A stretch of DNA of 64,000 nt from Pseudopithomyces maydicus. Its lineage: Eukaryota; Ascomycota; Dothideomycetes; Pleosporales; Didymosphaeriaceae. The DNA is taken from assembly GCA_026873275.1 (NCBI GenBank), contig JANTUC010000004.1, positions 2,108,001 through 2,172,000 of the forward strand, given 5' to 3'. The first letter of the stretch is position 1. Each line of letters begins with the position of its first letter. Positions 47,837-57,825 of the stretch are shown in pieces. The notes under the pieces were generated by a model, which made no database searches, was not told the DNA's origin, and saw only the letters and a program-made list of their open reading frames with translations. The translations under genes were made by a program, and so were the position numbers.

Positions 47837-50070
47837 ATGCCGTCCATGGTGCATGCACCACTCATCACTCCTGGGTTTTTCAAGGACAAGACTGGAGAGC
47901 ACCTCGCTTCCGCTTTCACTGCCGTAAATGGAAGGAACTCTCCTCCTTCACCACCAAGGTTAAATGGCATCAATACCCTGACCACGAGCACCAACCACCA
48001 GCGACCTGCTTCCCGTCACAGTCCCGAGCGGCCCCAGGATCCAGCACCCCGTGACACCCCCAGAGATAGGTGGAGTCCTCCGCAGCCTGCGGCCGACTCC
48101 GTCCATCGCAACGGGTACCAAAACGGCCACCAGAACAGTCATCCGAGTAGCCACCAGAACCTCAGCAGTGCCCACTCATCACCCCTCTCCGAGCACGATC
48201 GCTCACCCCTGAGTCCGATCAAGAGGAAAAGGTCCGTCTCGACCGAGGAGGATCGTTCGCGTTCTTCACCGGACGGGATTCCACCCCAGCGTCGTCGTTT
48301 GGACGCGCATGCACCCACAAGGAGAAGCGACTCTCCCAACACTATCGCCCAAGTCCAACAGTTGGCCATGGATCATTCACAACCGCGCACCCTACCTCCC
48401 GTAGATAGGATTGAGACTGATCGGCCTTGGGTAGCCCCCCATGAGTCACCCTACAATGGTCTACCGCGAGAATCTTATCACGAGGCTCCATCCCAACACC
48501 GTGATTTGCTCCGCACTACCGAACTAGATTCAAGTCACGATGCCTCTAGTCAAGCCCCACTGAGTGTCATTGACGGTTCAAACGGATTCGAGCCTTCCAG
48601 CACGACCAGGACCACTGCTGCTGGCGTTCAAGTGGATCCCAAGAAAAGAAAGAGGCAATTCGCCAATCGAACAAAGACTGGCTGTGGGACATGCCGACGA
48701 CGCAAGAAGAAGTGCGACGAGGGGAAGCCTGAATGTATGTCGATTGCCCCTTTTACTCCTGTCCTACTTTTGCCTCAATGCTGACCGTGGTATAGGCAAT
48801 AATTGCCAACGCGGGGGCTTCATTTGTGAGGGTTATGCCAACAAGGTCCCGTGGCCTAAGAACGGTACACCAAAACCGAACCCTCCCATTGTTTCCAAAG
48901 ACAGGTTCCCAGTAGATCCAACCCAACTATATCACAGGTGAGATCCTTGCTCCCATGCAATATATCTTCATGTCTGACATTCTCAGCCATGGTGCCCCGC
49001 GCGAAGGTTTCGCTGAGAGTAGTTCGTCAAATGGAACCGATGGTGGTCGCGGCCGTCCTATTGTCGTCGAAGAGCACGATCGACCATCTGCCAGGGATTG
49101 GACCAATGGATGGGGTGACCGCACGGCGTATTCTCAAGAACAGCAACATACTGAGTATGCACACGCCCCTTCCAGTTCTGGTTATGGTCGTCCTCCCTCC
49201 AGTGAACAACGCGTAGCCCACTCTACGCCTGCTCCACCGCCTGCACGACAGCACACCGCACGACAGTATCACTACACTCAAGAAACCATGGCGGACAAGT
49301 TGAATAAGAGTACCCCAGCCATGACCGAGGCCCACCCTTCCCAACAACCGATAATGGTATCTCATTCCACTGGACCACCTGGGCCACCACCTTCTCATTA
49401 CGCCCCACCACCATCGCGCCACGAGAAGAGCGAAAAGGCAAAGATGATGAACGAGGAGCCTTTCTACCCTTTTGACAGAGAACTGGTTGCAGAACGTGAA
49501 AAGTGTCGAAGAGCTGTTTACGCCTTCAACAATACATGCAACAACAATCTGACAATTTCCGATGGAGAGATTGACCGCAATCTTCGTAACATCTTGTCTG
49601 CAAACTGGAATCAGGCTCTGCGTGGGGGAGGACCAACTGGACACCTTGGGAAAGCTGTCTCCATTGACACGCCGTTCACGTGCCACTACGGCTATAATCT
49701 CCACATCGGTAGCCATGTGGAGATTGGTACAGGTTGCAAATTCCTGGACTCTGGCGATATCACGATCGGCGATGGTTGCACCATTGGAGCCAACGTCACT
49801 ATCAACACAGTAAAGACGCCAACAGATCCCAGAAGTGCCAAGGGTACTGGCCCGCACCGCACTTCAGTCGCTTTGAAAGTTCATATCGGCAAGAATGTGT
49901 GGATCGGGACTGATTGCATCATCAAGGCTGGTGTCAGTATTGGTGAGAACGCAATAATTGATGACGGGTCAGTTGTTGGCCGGGTAAGTTGTCGACAAGC
50001 CACGTTTGAAAACCTCAGCTAACAGAACCAGGATGTTCCAGCCAACACAATCCTACAAAACCACAGCTGA
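47837..50070 (+). CDS. Zn2Cys6 DNA-binding domain fused to maltose O-acetyltransferase-like hexapeptide domain
   Basis: Exons 47837-48734, 48796-48937, 48987-49983 and 50032-50070 (introns 61, 49 and 48 nt) give 691 aa. Residues 1-275 are disordered, rich in Ser, Pro, Gln and His. The zinc cluster follows with cysteines at 283, 286, 293, 300, 303 and 310 (CGTCRRRKKKCDEGKPECNN). After a second Pro/His-rich linker comes a Mac domain from about 501 (PFYPFDRELVAEREKCRR). Left-handed beta-helix hexapeptides cover about 560-685 (HIGSHVEIGTGCKFLDSGDI, NVWIGTDCIIKAGVSIGENA), ending DVPANTIL as in LacA/NodL. It therefore joins a DNA-binding module to an acetyltransferase fold in one continuous reading frame. 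Predicted nuclear; whether the acetyltransferase is active is unknown. I recall similar fusions in other ascomycetes, so the architecture is probably conserved. Confidence 0.93.
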
Positions 50071-50551
50071 TGCACATTTAATCACTGTGAAGCAAGTTTG
50101 TTGATCGCACTCAATTGAGTTTCACATCTTCTCGGCGCCATCCACGCAGCCGCGGACCTTTTATCATTTCTTGTACTTTTGGGCGGATACCCTGTTTTAC
50201 TGTATTTACTTTATTTACTTCTAGACGGCTGGAAACGGTATATCTATAAAAGAGAGGGACCGTGTGTAGGATAACACAGGATCGGATAGGATCGGTATAG
50301 GTATGATCTGGATGATGGAACGCTTTTAGATACCACAAATGATGTTTGTTTCGCTCGCTATCGACTTCCAAATGCGGATAGTTGACCATTTATCGCGCTT
50401 CCTTACGTAGGGCTAGCGCACCCAGGTGAAAGGTAATGCACGTGATGCTCTTTCCTAGCGCGGAACACTCGGACCACCTCCTTCCCCAAAAATGTGCTGC
50501 GACAACAACCATGGCGACTGCAACCCATCAAACCTCCTCATCACCAACAAA
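50071..50551. other. Intergenic region
   Basis: 3' end of the fused regulator and promoter of the mitochondrial uL3m gene. An in-frame upstream ATG at 50492 would add 20 residues to the uL3m product. Nothing else is recognised. Confidence 0.5.
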
Positions 50552-51582
50552 ATGCCGCCCAAAGCGCCCCTCAATTGGGGCCTCCTACCGCCGCCTTTCC
50601 TCCTGCCATCATCGACACGATCATTGCTCCCTCTGATCCCCCATGCAGCAGCGCCGCTTTCAAAGCCCTCGCACGTAACCATCCGTACCATTAAATCAGT
50701 CAACACACCCCGCCCCGATCGCTTCGCCCACAACCCGAAGAAGCCCGCTCTGAACAGTACATCCCGCGCCGCTCTTGCCCGCAAAGCCGTCACGACACCG
50801 CTCCGCACGGGACTCCTGGCGCAAAAGCGCGGCATGACCGCCGTTTTTGACCCCGAGACCGGAAAGCGCACAGCTTGCACCGTTCTTCAATTAGACAGAA
50901 ATGAGATCATTGCCCATAAGACGCGCGAGAAGAATGGATACTGGGCGGTGCAGGTTGGCGCTGGACACAAGCTGATCCAGAACACAACTAAGCCTATGCT
51001 GGGCCACTTTGCTGTTGCAGGAGTCGAGCCAAAAAGATGGGTCATGGAGTTCAAGGTGAAGGGCAAGGACGGGCTTGGTGTGCCGGTGGGAGAGTCGGTG
51101 GGAGCAAGTTGGTTTTCGGTCGGACAGTTTGTGGACGTTAAGGGGATAAGTCGCGGTATGGGGTTTGAAGGTGGTATGAAGAGACATGGATTTGGCGGTC
51201 AGCCGGCATCGCACGGTCAGTCGCTCATGCACCGTGGTATGGGTTCCGCGGGTGGTTCGCAGGGAAGCGGTTCGAGAGTGTTGCCTGGCAAGCGCATGGC
51301 TGGAAATATGGGTAACGAATCGGTTACGGTCAAAAACCTGAAGGTTTTGCAGGTAGATGAGGCCAATGGTATTGTGGTCGTGAATGGTATGAATAGCTAC
51401 ATCGCATCTGGCTTTTTTATCGCTGACATAGTATAGGCTGTGTTCCTGGCCCGAAGAACCAGATCATCAAGGTACAAGATGCCATGGGAAAGCCTTGGCC
51501 TGCCGGGCCCATGAAGCTGGATGACATAGTACCAACATCGATCGCGTCTGCGTCAGCAGAGCAGACAGCCGCTGCAGCTTGA
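50552..51582 (+). CDS. MRPL9: Mitochondrial large-subunit ribosomal protein uL3m
   Basis: uL3 family member of the mitochondrial ribosome (yeast Mrpl9). Exons 50552-51386 and 51437-51582 (50-nt intron, GTATGA donor, TATAG acceptor) give 326 aa. The chosen start MPPKAPLNWGLLPPPFLL begins a basic, acid-free presequence of about 60 residues. An in-frame ATG 60 nt earlier would add a Cys/Asn-rich leader that fits a presequence less well. uL3 hallmarks are LLAQKRGMTAVFD, the loop SRGMGFEGGMKRHGFGGQPA near the peptidyl-transferase centre, and LPGKRMAGNMG. The second exon carries GPKNQIIKVQDA and a short Ala-rich tail. Confidence 0.95.
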
Positions 51583-52126
51583 AGACGAAAGGAAGAATGA
51601 CGGTAGGAATATTGTATATATATGGACTGTATCATACCATACCATGAGGAGGGCGTTTCGGACCTGTCTGCGTCGCATATATGTGTTGCGAACGAGAAGT
51701 CATTTTGCAATATCTTGGCAAGATTAGTAGTACCATATCGATGTTCGGTAATGGAGGATTGGATTTGGTCTACGACTACATGCGTTTCGACGTTCTAAAG
51801 ATGCTTTGCGCGTCTGTCTCCAAGGGTGATTGTGTCTCTATGACCGAGTTCTTGTATTTTACCAATTGTCTGACAGCGAACGTGACATCGCGTCGGTCTA
51901 GGGGCACACCCACTGAGGTCTAAAGCGGATCACATGCAACCCGAGGGTTTTCACGAGTCTACAGCACTATATCTGAGCACTTATCATACCTACTTGATTC
52001 CTAGAAAAGGCGACATTGCCCTTGTACCCCGTCTAACCTATTACAGCTACCCCGCCACTAGAACGTTGTGTGCCTAATCTGCTTCCACCAGACTCAGGCT
52101 GAACAATTCTATATCATTCTGAAGCC
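51583..52126. other. Intergenic region
   Basis: No gene recognised; an 80-codon plus-strand frame at 51681-51923 lacks features. It holds the promoter of the HET-domain gene. Confidence 0.45.
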
Positions 52127-53507
52127 ATGAGGCTAATTAATTGCGCAACATTACGCTTTGAGGAGTTCGTTGGTAAGAATATACCGCCCTACGCTATTTT
52201 ATCACACACATGGGAAACATACGAGATTTCATATAAAGAATACATCGAGTTGGGGGACCCGAGGCTGAAGCCTGAGCCTCCAGCTGAGAAGATTGTAAAA
52301 ACCTGTGACATTGCCAGCCAGGCCGGATACCATTATGTTTGTAAGTTTATTTACTGGGACTACCGATCATGTATCTTCTACGAATGGACCATCTCATATC
52401 ACACCTAAACAACATCCACTGACATGTTTCAGGGATCGATACATGCTGCATAGACAAAAGCAGCAGTGCAGAGCTCACAGAAGCTATAAACTCCATGTTC
52501 ATATGGTACAAAAAGGCGGAGCGGTGTATAGTCTATCTCAGTGACTTCGATAGCGAGGTTCCGACTTCAAGATTTGGCAAATGCCGATGGTTTGATCGTG
52601 GGTGGTGAGTTTCTCCGGCCGATCCCCATATATCAGCTCACATGATTCGAGGACACTTCAGGAGCTCATTGCTCCCCGTGACGTCTACTTTTACGATTCT
52701 AAATGGCGTTTCTATGGCCAGAAACGTGATCTGGCCCCGATAATAGCGCAAATTACAGGCATATCATCCATCGTGATCAGTAGCGGACGCTTTCGACCAT
52801 CCAGCTATTCAGTAGCGGAACGTATGTCCTGGGCATCTCGTCGGGAAACGACTCGCGAAGAGGACATGGCGTACTGCCTCTTTGGTATCTTCAGCGTCAA
52901 CCTACCACTTCTATATGGCGAGGGTCCAAGGGCTTTTATACGGCTGCAAGAAGAAATCGTAAAAAACACCACAGATCTTACGATATTCGCATGGCAGGAG
53001 CCAAGGCCAGAGACGCGTGGCATCCGTGGTATATTTGCACGTTCGCCAAGCGAGTTTGCGCATGCAAAGGTCTGTTGATATACATATCGTGATCATTCAA
53101 AAGGCCACCGAAGCTAATAGATCATAGGGAATCCTTGCTTGGCCGCGTATTAATCCGGAATTCGCTGTGACAAATCGTGGCCTCCGTATCGAAGCCAGGA
53201 TCACGCAGATAGGTGGATTGAAGGATCGGGGCATGGGTCAATCGGCACTGTTCATGTCATTATGGTGCCGCCGTGGCTACATGAGTACTTCGCATCATAT
53301 TGGGATCTGGTTGAAAAACGCCATGGATCCTACTATCGGATCAGAGCAGATGAATTGCCTGTTCGGGACGAGGCAATTGAGACTGAGACTAGCTCAAAAA
53401 AACTGTTGTATATCGCGAGAGATGATGACGAAGAAGAAGAGGAGGAGGATAAGGAAACAAACACCCAGACGATGGGTGCTTCTACACCTGTTCGACTACT
53501 ATTCTAA
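52127..53507 (+). CDS. HET-domain protein (heterokaryon incompatibility type), frameshifted
   Basis: Fungal allorecognition-type protein; HET domains trigger cell death on non-self fusion in several characterised species. Exons 52127-52340, 52433-52604, 52652-53069 and 53128-53507. HET blocks run in order: YAILSHTWE, SQAGYHYVWIDTCCIDKSSS, EAINSMFIWYKKAERCIVYL, RGWTLQELIAPRDVYFYDSK, and the activation-loop-like REEDMAYCLFGIFSVNLPLLYGEG split over the third exon. In the fourth exon the frame changes at the A5 run 53314-53318: the expected continuation (RHGSYYRIRADEL) is in another frame, as if one A were missing. Bridged, the protein is about 394 aa and ends after an acidic run of Asp/Glu. A longer C-terminus reached by a further intron is possible. 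It is either disrupted or a sequencing error. Confidence 0.85.
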
Positions 53508-53738
53508 CACTAATAATTGGGCGAAGATGAAGGCTAGTCTTGGAAAGGGAAAGTCCATTGGTGAACACGTGGCACTGCAGCAACGGTCAATACTTCCTTT
53601 ACCGAAGCATGAAGGCCTGTGCTGTGGAGGAAACCACAACAAGGATGCGCCTCGTGTTTTTCTCCGGGATTCAACTTCGATTTCACACAGTCACGGCCTA
53701 GATTTCGTCCATAAAGACCACACTGCAGTAGGCTTATC

Positions 53739-55190
53739 ATGTCTAATATGACGTATCGGCATCAACACACAAACGATCCTCATCACGAGCGAGAATACAC
53801 TGAATACAAATATGGAACCAATTCCGACCACCGCAATTCCACCAGCTTTACCTTCACAGCCAACAGCGATGAGGAAGAACCAAACGTTTTCCTCGACCTT
53901 CGAAAATACTTCAGCTCAGCCCCACCAAAAGTTGTGACTAAGGGAGTCCGCATCAAGCGTGATCACCACCAGAACCAACCTGATCTGCCAGATGAAGATT
54001 ATATATGTGCTCCCTCAACATCTCGCCCGAGGCGACGTCGCTCGGACCACTTGTCCCAAGCCATAGTCCCGAGACGACACCATACAACCACCCATTCAGT
54101 GCGCCATAAGGATATTGCGAGAGCCGAAAGCACCGAATACGTTTCCCCTTGGGATAAATCGGACTATCAGGTCATAAAGGAGGGCGGCTGGACGAATCAA
54201 CAGCACTTCATGGAATGTCACGGTCTCAGCATATACGAACCTGGCGATTTTGACGAGGCGAAGGAGATCCTGGACGATTATCGGCGAGCCGATGCTGAAG
54301 CTGCCGGAGAAAATGTACACCGGAAGAACCATTCCTCACGTTACACTGAAAGATACAATCCACACTCGAAACATCACAGTTCGGAAGATTACGATGATGA
54401 CGAAGCTATCGGGGAGAGTACACACCGACAAGACCATTTCTCGCACCACACAGAAAAACATCATCCACATTTGAGGCATCGCCGTTCAGACCTGTATCAC
54501 GATGTTGGAGCTGCCGGCGACAGCACACATAGGCAAGACCGTTACTCGCAGCATGCGGATAGATACAACACCTCCTACTTTGGAAGACATGGTGCAGCTG
54601 CATACGATGATTCAGATCTCATTAGTGACTACGAAGAGGACAGCGAAAACATCATCCCGAACGGTGAAAAGTACCGCCCAACTCCCAGAAAGGTTCCTTC
54701 GTTCACCGATCCACAGTATGGCTCTTATGGCAAGAAGTACCGCCCAACCCTCAGAAAGACTCCTTCATTCGCGGATCCACAGTATGGCTCTTATGGCGAG
54801 AAGTACCATCAAACCTCCAGAGAGGCTCCTAAATTTGCCGATCCACAATATGGCTCTTACGGCGAGAGGTATCAACCAACCTCCAGGAAGGCTCCTTCAT
54901 TCACCGATCCACAGTACGGCTCTTATGGCGAAAAGTACCGCCCAACCTCTAAAAAGGCTCAAACGTTCGTCGATCCACAGTATGGCTCTTATTACGGGAA
55001 CGAAAGCAGAAAATGCCCTCTCAGAAACCCTGAAAAGCCGTATCTCTCATCAGACTGCGATAGTACAGACGCCATTAACTATTACAGCGATTCGGATGGC
55101 CAAGATGACGACAAGTCTGAGCATGGAGAGGAAAACTATGCGGACGACACGATATATGACGATTATGATGATGATGATTATATTTATTGA
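53739..55190 (+). CDS. Disordered tandem-repeat protein, unknown
   Basis: ATG-initiated single frame of 483 aa, strongly hydrophilic and rich in His, Tyr, Asp, Ser and Arg. A central ordered-looking block (EGGWTNQQHFMECHGLSIYE then DFDEAKEILDDYRRADAEA) is followed by three copies of a 35-residue His-rich repeat and five copies of a 22-residue repeat containing DPQYGSYG. It ends in an acidic tail of Asp and Tyr. No signal peptide or membrane segment is present. I recall the central block (Trp, Phe-Met, Gly-Leu, then an alpha-helix) in other fungal proteins of unknown role, but cannot name a family. It starts 231 bases after the HET gene stop and in the same frame class, so it could be a C-terminal part of that gene or a partner. 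Confidence 0.72.
   Translation: MSNMTYRHQHTNDPHHEREYTEYKYGTNSDHRNSTSFTFTANSDEEEPNVFLDLRKYFSSAPPKVVTKGVRIKRDHHQNQPDLPDEDYICAPSTSRPRRRRSDHLSQAIVPRRHHTTTHSVRHKDIARAESTEYVSPWDKSDYQVIKEGGWTNQQHFMECHGLSIYEPGDFDEAKEILDDYRRADAEAAGENVHRKNHSSRYTERYNPHSKHHSSEDYDDDEAIGESTHRQDHFSHHTEKHHPHLRHRRSDLYHDVGAAGDSTHRQDRYSQHADRYNTSYFGRHGAAAYDDSDLISDYEEDSENIIPNGEKYRPTPRKVPSFTDPQYGSYGKKYRPTLRKTPSFADPQYGSYGEKYHQTSREAPKFADPQYGSYGERYQPTSRKAPSFTDPQYGSYGEKYRPTSKKAQTFVDPQYGSYYGNESRKCPLRNPEKPYLSSDCDSTDAINYYSDSDGQDDDKSEHGEENYADDTIYDDYDDDDYIY
54297..54611 (+). repeat. Three tandem 105-bp coding repeats
   Basis: Units start at 54297, 54402 and 54507; each encodes 35 residues of pattern (E/G)A(A/I)G(E/D)...HR(K/Q)(N/D)...SxxxxR/H, His-rich. 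The copies have diverged in DNA but keep length and phase. Confidence 0.8.
54666..54995 (+). repeat. Five tandem 66-bp coding repeats
   Basis: Units at 54666, 54732, 54798, 54864 and 54930, each encoding 22 residues of the form (E/K)(K/R)Y(R/H/Q)(P/Q)T...DPQYGSYG. The last five to eight residues of each unit are invariant until the final copy (GSYY). Near-identical DNA suggests recent or ongoing copy-number change. Confidence 0.9.
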
Positions 55191-55559
55191 TGAATGGAGA
55201 CGGAGTGGAAGAGGGTGTATGAGTAATAATAGATGGTTCCACATAATACACGACGGTTATCAAGCATGAGTTGAGTGACTATTACTACAATAAGTGCTAT
55301 CGGGATGATCCAAACCCACTCGTTCATGTTCATTCTATTTGCACGCTGCTATTTACACCTGTCCATGAGTAAATCGCTTCAAATTGCGAACAGAAGTCCA
55401 TTTGAATTCACGCAACGATCGACCCGCAACCATTTCCATGATGTATTTGTCTGCAATCACTGGTGTTCGGTTGCAGCGACCGTTATGCCCACTGCAAAGT
55501 GATGTTCAGAAATTATTCGAGTGTTCCAACCCTTGATAAAACTCCTCGTCCACCTGCTT

Positions 55560-55925
55560 TCAAGCACACGGTCCTGGAAATAGTCTTCTTATCGCCGCAT
55601 TTATCGGCTCAGTATGGCATCCCGGGCATCGACAGAACTGTGTTGTAATTTTCAGCTACGATGAGGACATGCCAATAGATTCGCAACATACCTTCTCCGC
55701 CGGCGACAAGGTACTAGCAACTCCCTCGTAATCGATACATTTGATCATATTTTCTTTGGTCAGTGGTGACGTTTTCTGGATAGCGATCTGGGCGAGGCAT
55801 TGTGAAGAATTGATGACGTCGAGGCAAGCATATTCGCCTTTGGGGCAGAGATCCTGTTCTGTAGCCGCGACGAGAGTGAAGAGAGTAGCAACGAAGGGTA
55901 GCATAAGTTGCATATTTGCTTTCAT
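55560..55925 (-). CDS. Small cysteine-rich secreted protein
   Basis: Starts at the ATG at 55925 with a signal peptide (MKANMQLMLPFVATLFTLVAA). Preferred model: exons 55692-55925 and 55560-55637, 54-nt intron with a perfect GTATGT donor and ACACAG acceptor, 103 aa, eight cysteines in the mature part (ending CRCPGCHTEP...GPCA). Without splicing the frame stops at 55656, giving 89 aa and six cysteines (ending VCCESIGMSSS). Both give an even number of cysteines. Size, export signal and cysteine content fit candidate effectors or antimicrobial-type proteins, but no family is recognised. It is divergent from the secreted DUF1996 gene with 295 bases between start codons. Confidence 0.7.
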
Positions 55926-56220
55926 CTGAAGTGGTGGTTGAAGATGTCAAAGTAGTTCCTCGCCCGCTGCTCTGTGTCGCACTCAATAACATAGAATCGA
56001 GAAACGTTGGAAGCCAAAAGGAATGCCCCACTTCGGCATTGAATATCGTGCCCCACATCATGTGTGTATCTGTTGGGACAATATCTGCGTGGTGTTTATT
56101 TTGGCATGGATGTAGATTAATGCAGTGCAACACCGACATCAGCTCACGATTCCCAGTCGTCGCATGTGCGACTCTCACACTACCAGTCTCTCCAGCGTGA
56201 CTGAATTTTCGTGTATCACG
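55926..56220. promoter_or_regulatory. Divergent promoter region of two secreted-protein genes
   Basis: 295 bases between the start codons of the small cysteine-rich protein (minus) and the DUF1996 protein (plus). Both core promoters must lie here; no distinct motif is assigned. Confidence 0.5.
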
Positions 56221-57574
56221 ATGCTCTGGCAAAGTCTTCTTACATTGGCGCTGGCTGCGCCCAGCAGCGCTATCGTGCGGTTTCACTGTTCGCAGCTCGT
56301 TCGAGAGAGATTAGATCCCTTGATCGAGCCAGGGGCGAATCCATCTGCGCATGTTCACCAGATCGTAGGCGGTGTAAGCAAACTCTCAGAAGATGCTCTT
56401 GTGATCATCTAACAAGGCTTGCACAGAACTCATTCAACGTGACTATGGAGCCTGGAAAAGACATGCCTGGCGAGAGCACATGTACAACATGCACATTTGC
56501 AGATGATTTTTGTGAGTATTGCTTGAAGGATATTTAACGCGTCCAAGGCTGATGGACCTGGATGCCTCCAGCCAACTATTGGACTGCTGTCTTGTATTTC
56601 CGTGCATCGAACGGGACATACAAACGTGTTCCAAATATCGGAAATAACCAGTTCGAGAAAGCGAATGGAGGCCTCACGATTTACTATATGCAGGATGCCA
56701 TCTACGACGAAAATCAGAAATCAAACGTGACTGCGTTCAAGCCGGTTTGTCTGACTGGCATACTCTTCTCCGTAAAGACTAATCTCGGTAGGGCTTTCGC
56801 ATGTTCATCGGAGACGTGCATGCCCGGACGCTGGCCGAAGCTTCCCGATTCAGATATCTGACGTACACGTGCATGGACACTTGGACGCAACGATCACCGG
56901 AGACAATTGCATTTCCCAAGAGGAAATGCAAGGAGGGCATCCTGACTACGATGCGCTTCCCAAGCTGCTGGGATGGGTTCGTAAAGAGAACCATACAGAC
57001 GTGCGCCGCTGACATTCTTCAAGGAAGAATCTCGACAGCCCAGACCACATGTCACATATGAGGTGCGCGATTCGCACCTACCAAAGTCTGTTTACCCTCT
57101 GACCGCTCAAGCAGCTATCCAGAAACCGGAACATTCGAATCTGGAGGGGCATGTCCAGCCACGCATCCCATCCGCACTGCACAAGTGATGTTCGAGGTCC
57201 TGTGGGACACAAAGCAGTTCAACGATTTGGAATGGCCCACAGATGGAAGCAGCCCTTTTGTGTGGTCATTCGGCGATGCGACCGGTTACGCGAACCATGC
57301 GGATTACGTGTTCGGCTGGAAAGACGACTCCTTGCAGAGGGTTCTGGATTCGCCGTGCTATTTTAGTACGAATTGCTCGGAATATGGACACAAACTTCAG
57401 TCGGTGGATGATATGAACAAGTGTTCACAGAAAGTAGTGGTGGATGAGGAGATTGATGGCTGTAAGCAAACTATTCCTGTTCTCGCTGATTATAGAACAA
57501 GCTAACAAAGTAACCAAGGGCTTGACTCTTTGCCGGGTGGATACCAGTCCCAGTATGGTCCTAACGCTGGATAA
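56221..57574 (+). CDS. Secreted DUF1996 protein
   Basis: Extracellular protein of the fungal DUF1996 family, function unknown, sometimes found with WSC domains. Seven exons: 56221-56373, 56427-56511, 56572-56744, 56792-56976, 57024-57062, 57115-57461 and 57519-57574, with introns of 47-60 nt, give 345 aa. A signal peptide (MLWQSLLTLALAAPSSA) precedes family blocks RLDPLIEPGANPSAHVHQIV, CTTCTFADDFSNYWTAVLYF, MRFPSCWDGKNLDSPDHMSH and CPATHPIRTAQVMFEVLWDT. It ends with DGWLDSLPGG and a short tail. The 39-nt fifth exon was found by matching the family block across two introns. There is no WSC domain. All joins keep the frame and restore conserved residues, so the model is good. Confidence 0.92.
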
Positions 57575-57825
57575 ATACTGTCCCGAAAACATCAGATACT
57601 ACTACACGAGAGCGTCAACGAAGTTAGGTCCGTCTAGGTTCAGTGGACTCGAAAACCATTTTATTCATTCGCAAGATATAGCCCTGTCAAATCGTATTGG
57701 ATCAATGAAACCTTAAATTTTCTCAGGAACTTTGTAGACAAGGAATGCAGAACTAACAAGAGAGCTACGGCACGCGCCAAACTTTTACTACCCAAAACAT
57801 GGTGATTGGCATCGTTGGTCTAGAT

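Noticed and set aside
54297..54995. CRISPR-like regular repeats
   Set aside because: Units are contiguous without spacers and keep reading phase, so they are protein-coding tandem repeats in a eukaryote.
54502..55269. Second long open frame over the repeat protein
   Set aside because: It is an out-of-frame reading of the same 66-bp repeats; the frame with the ATG at 53739 has balanced composition and a sensible start.
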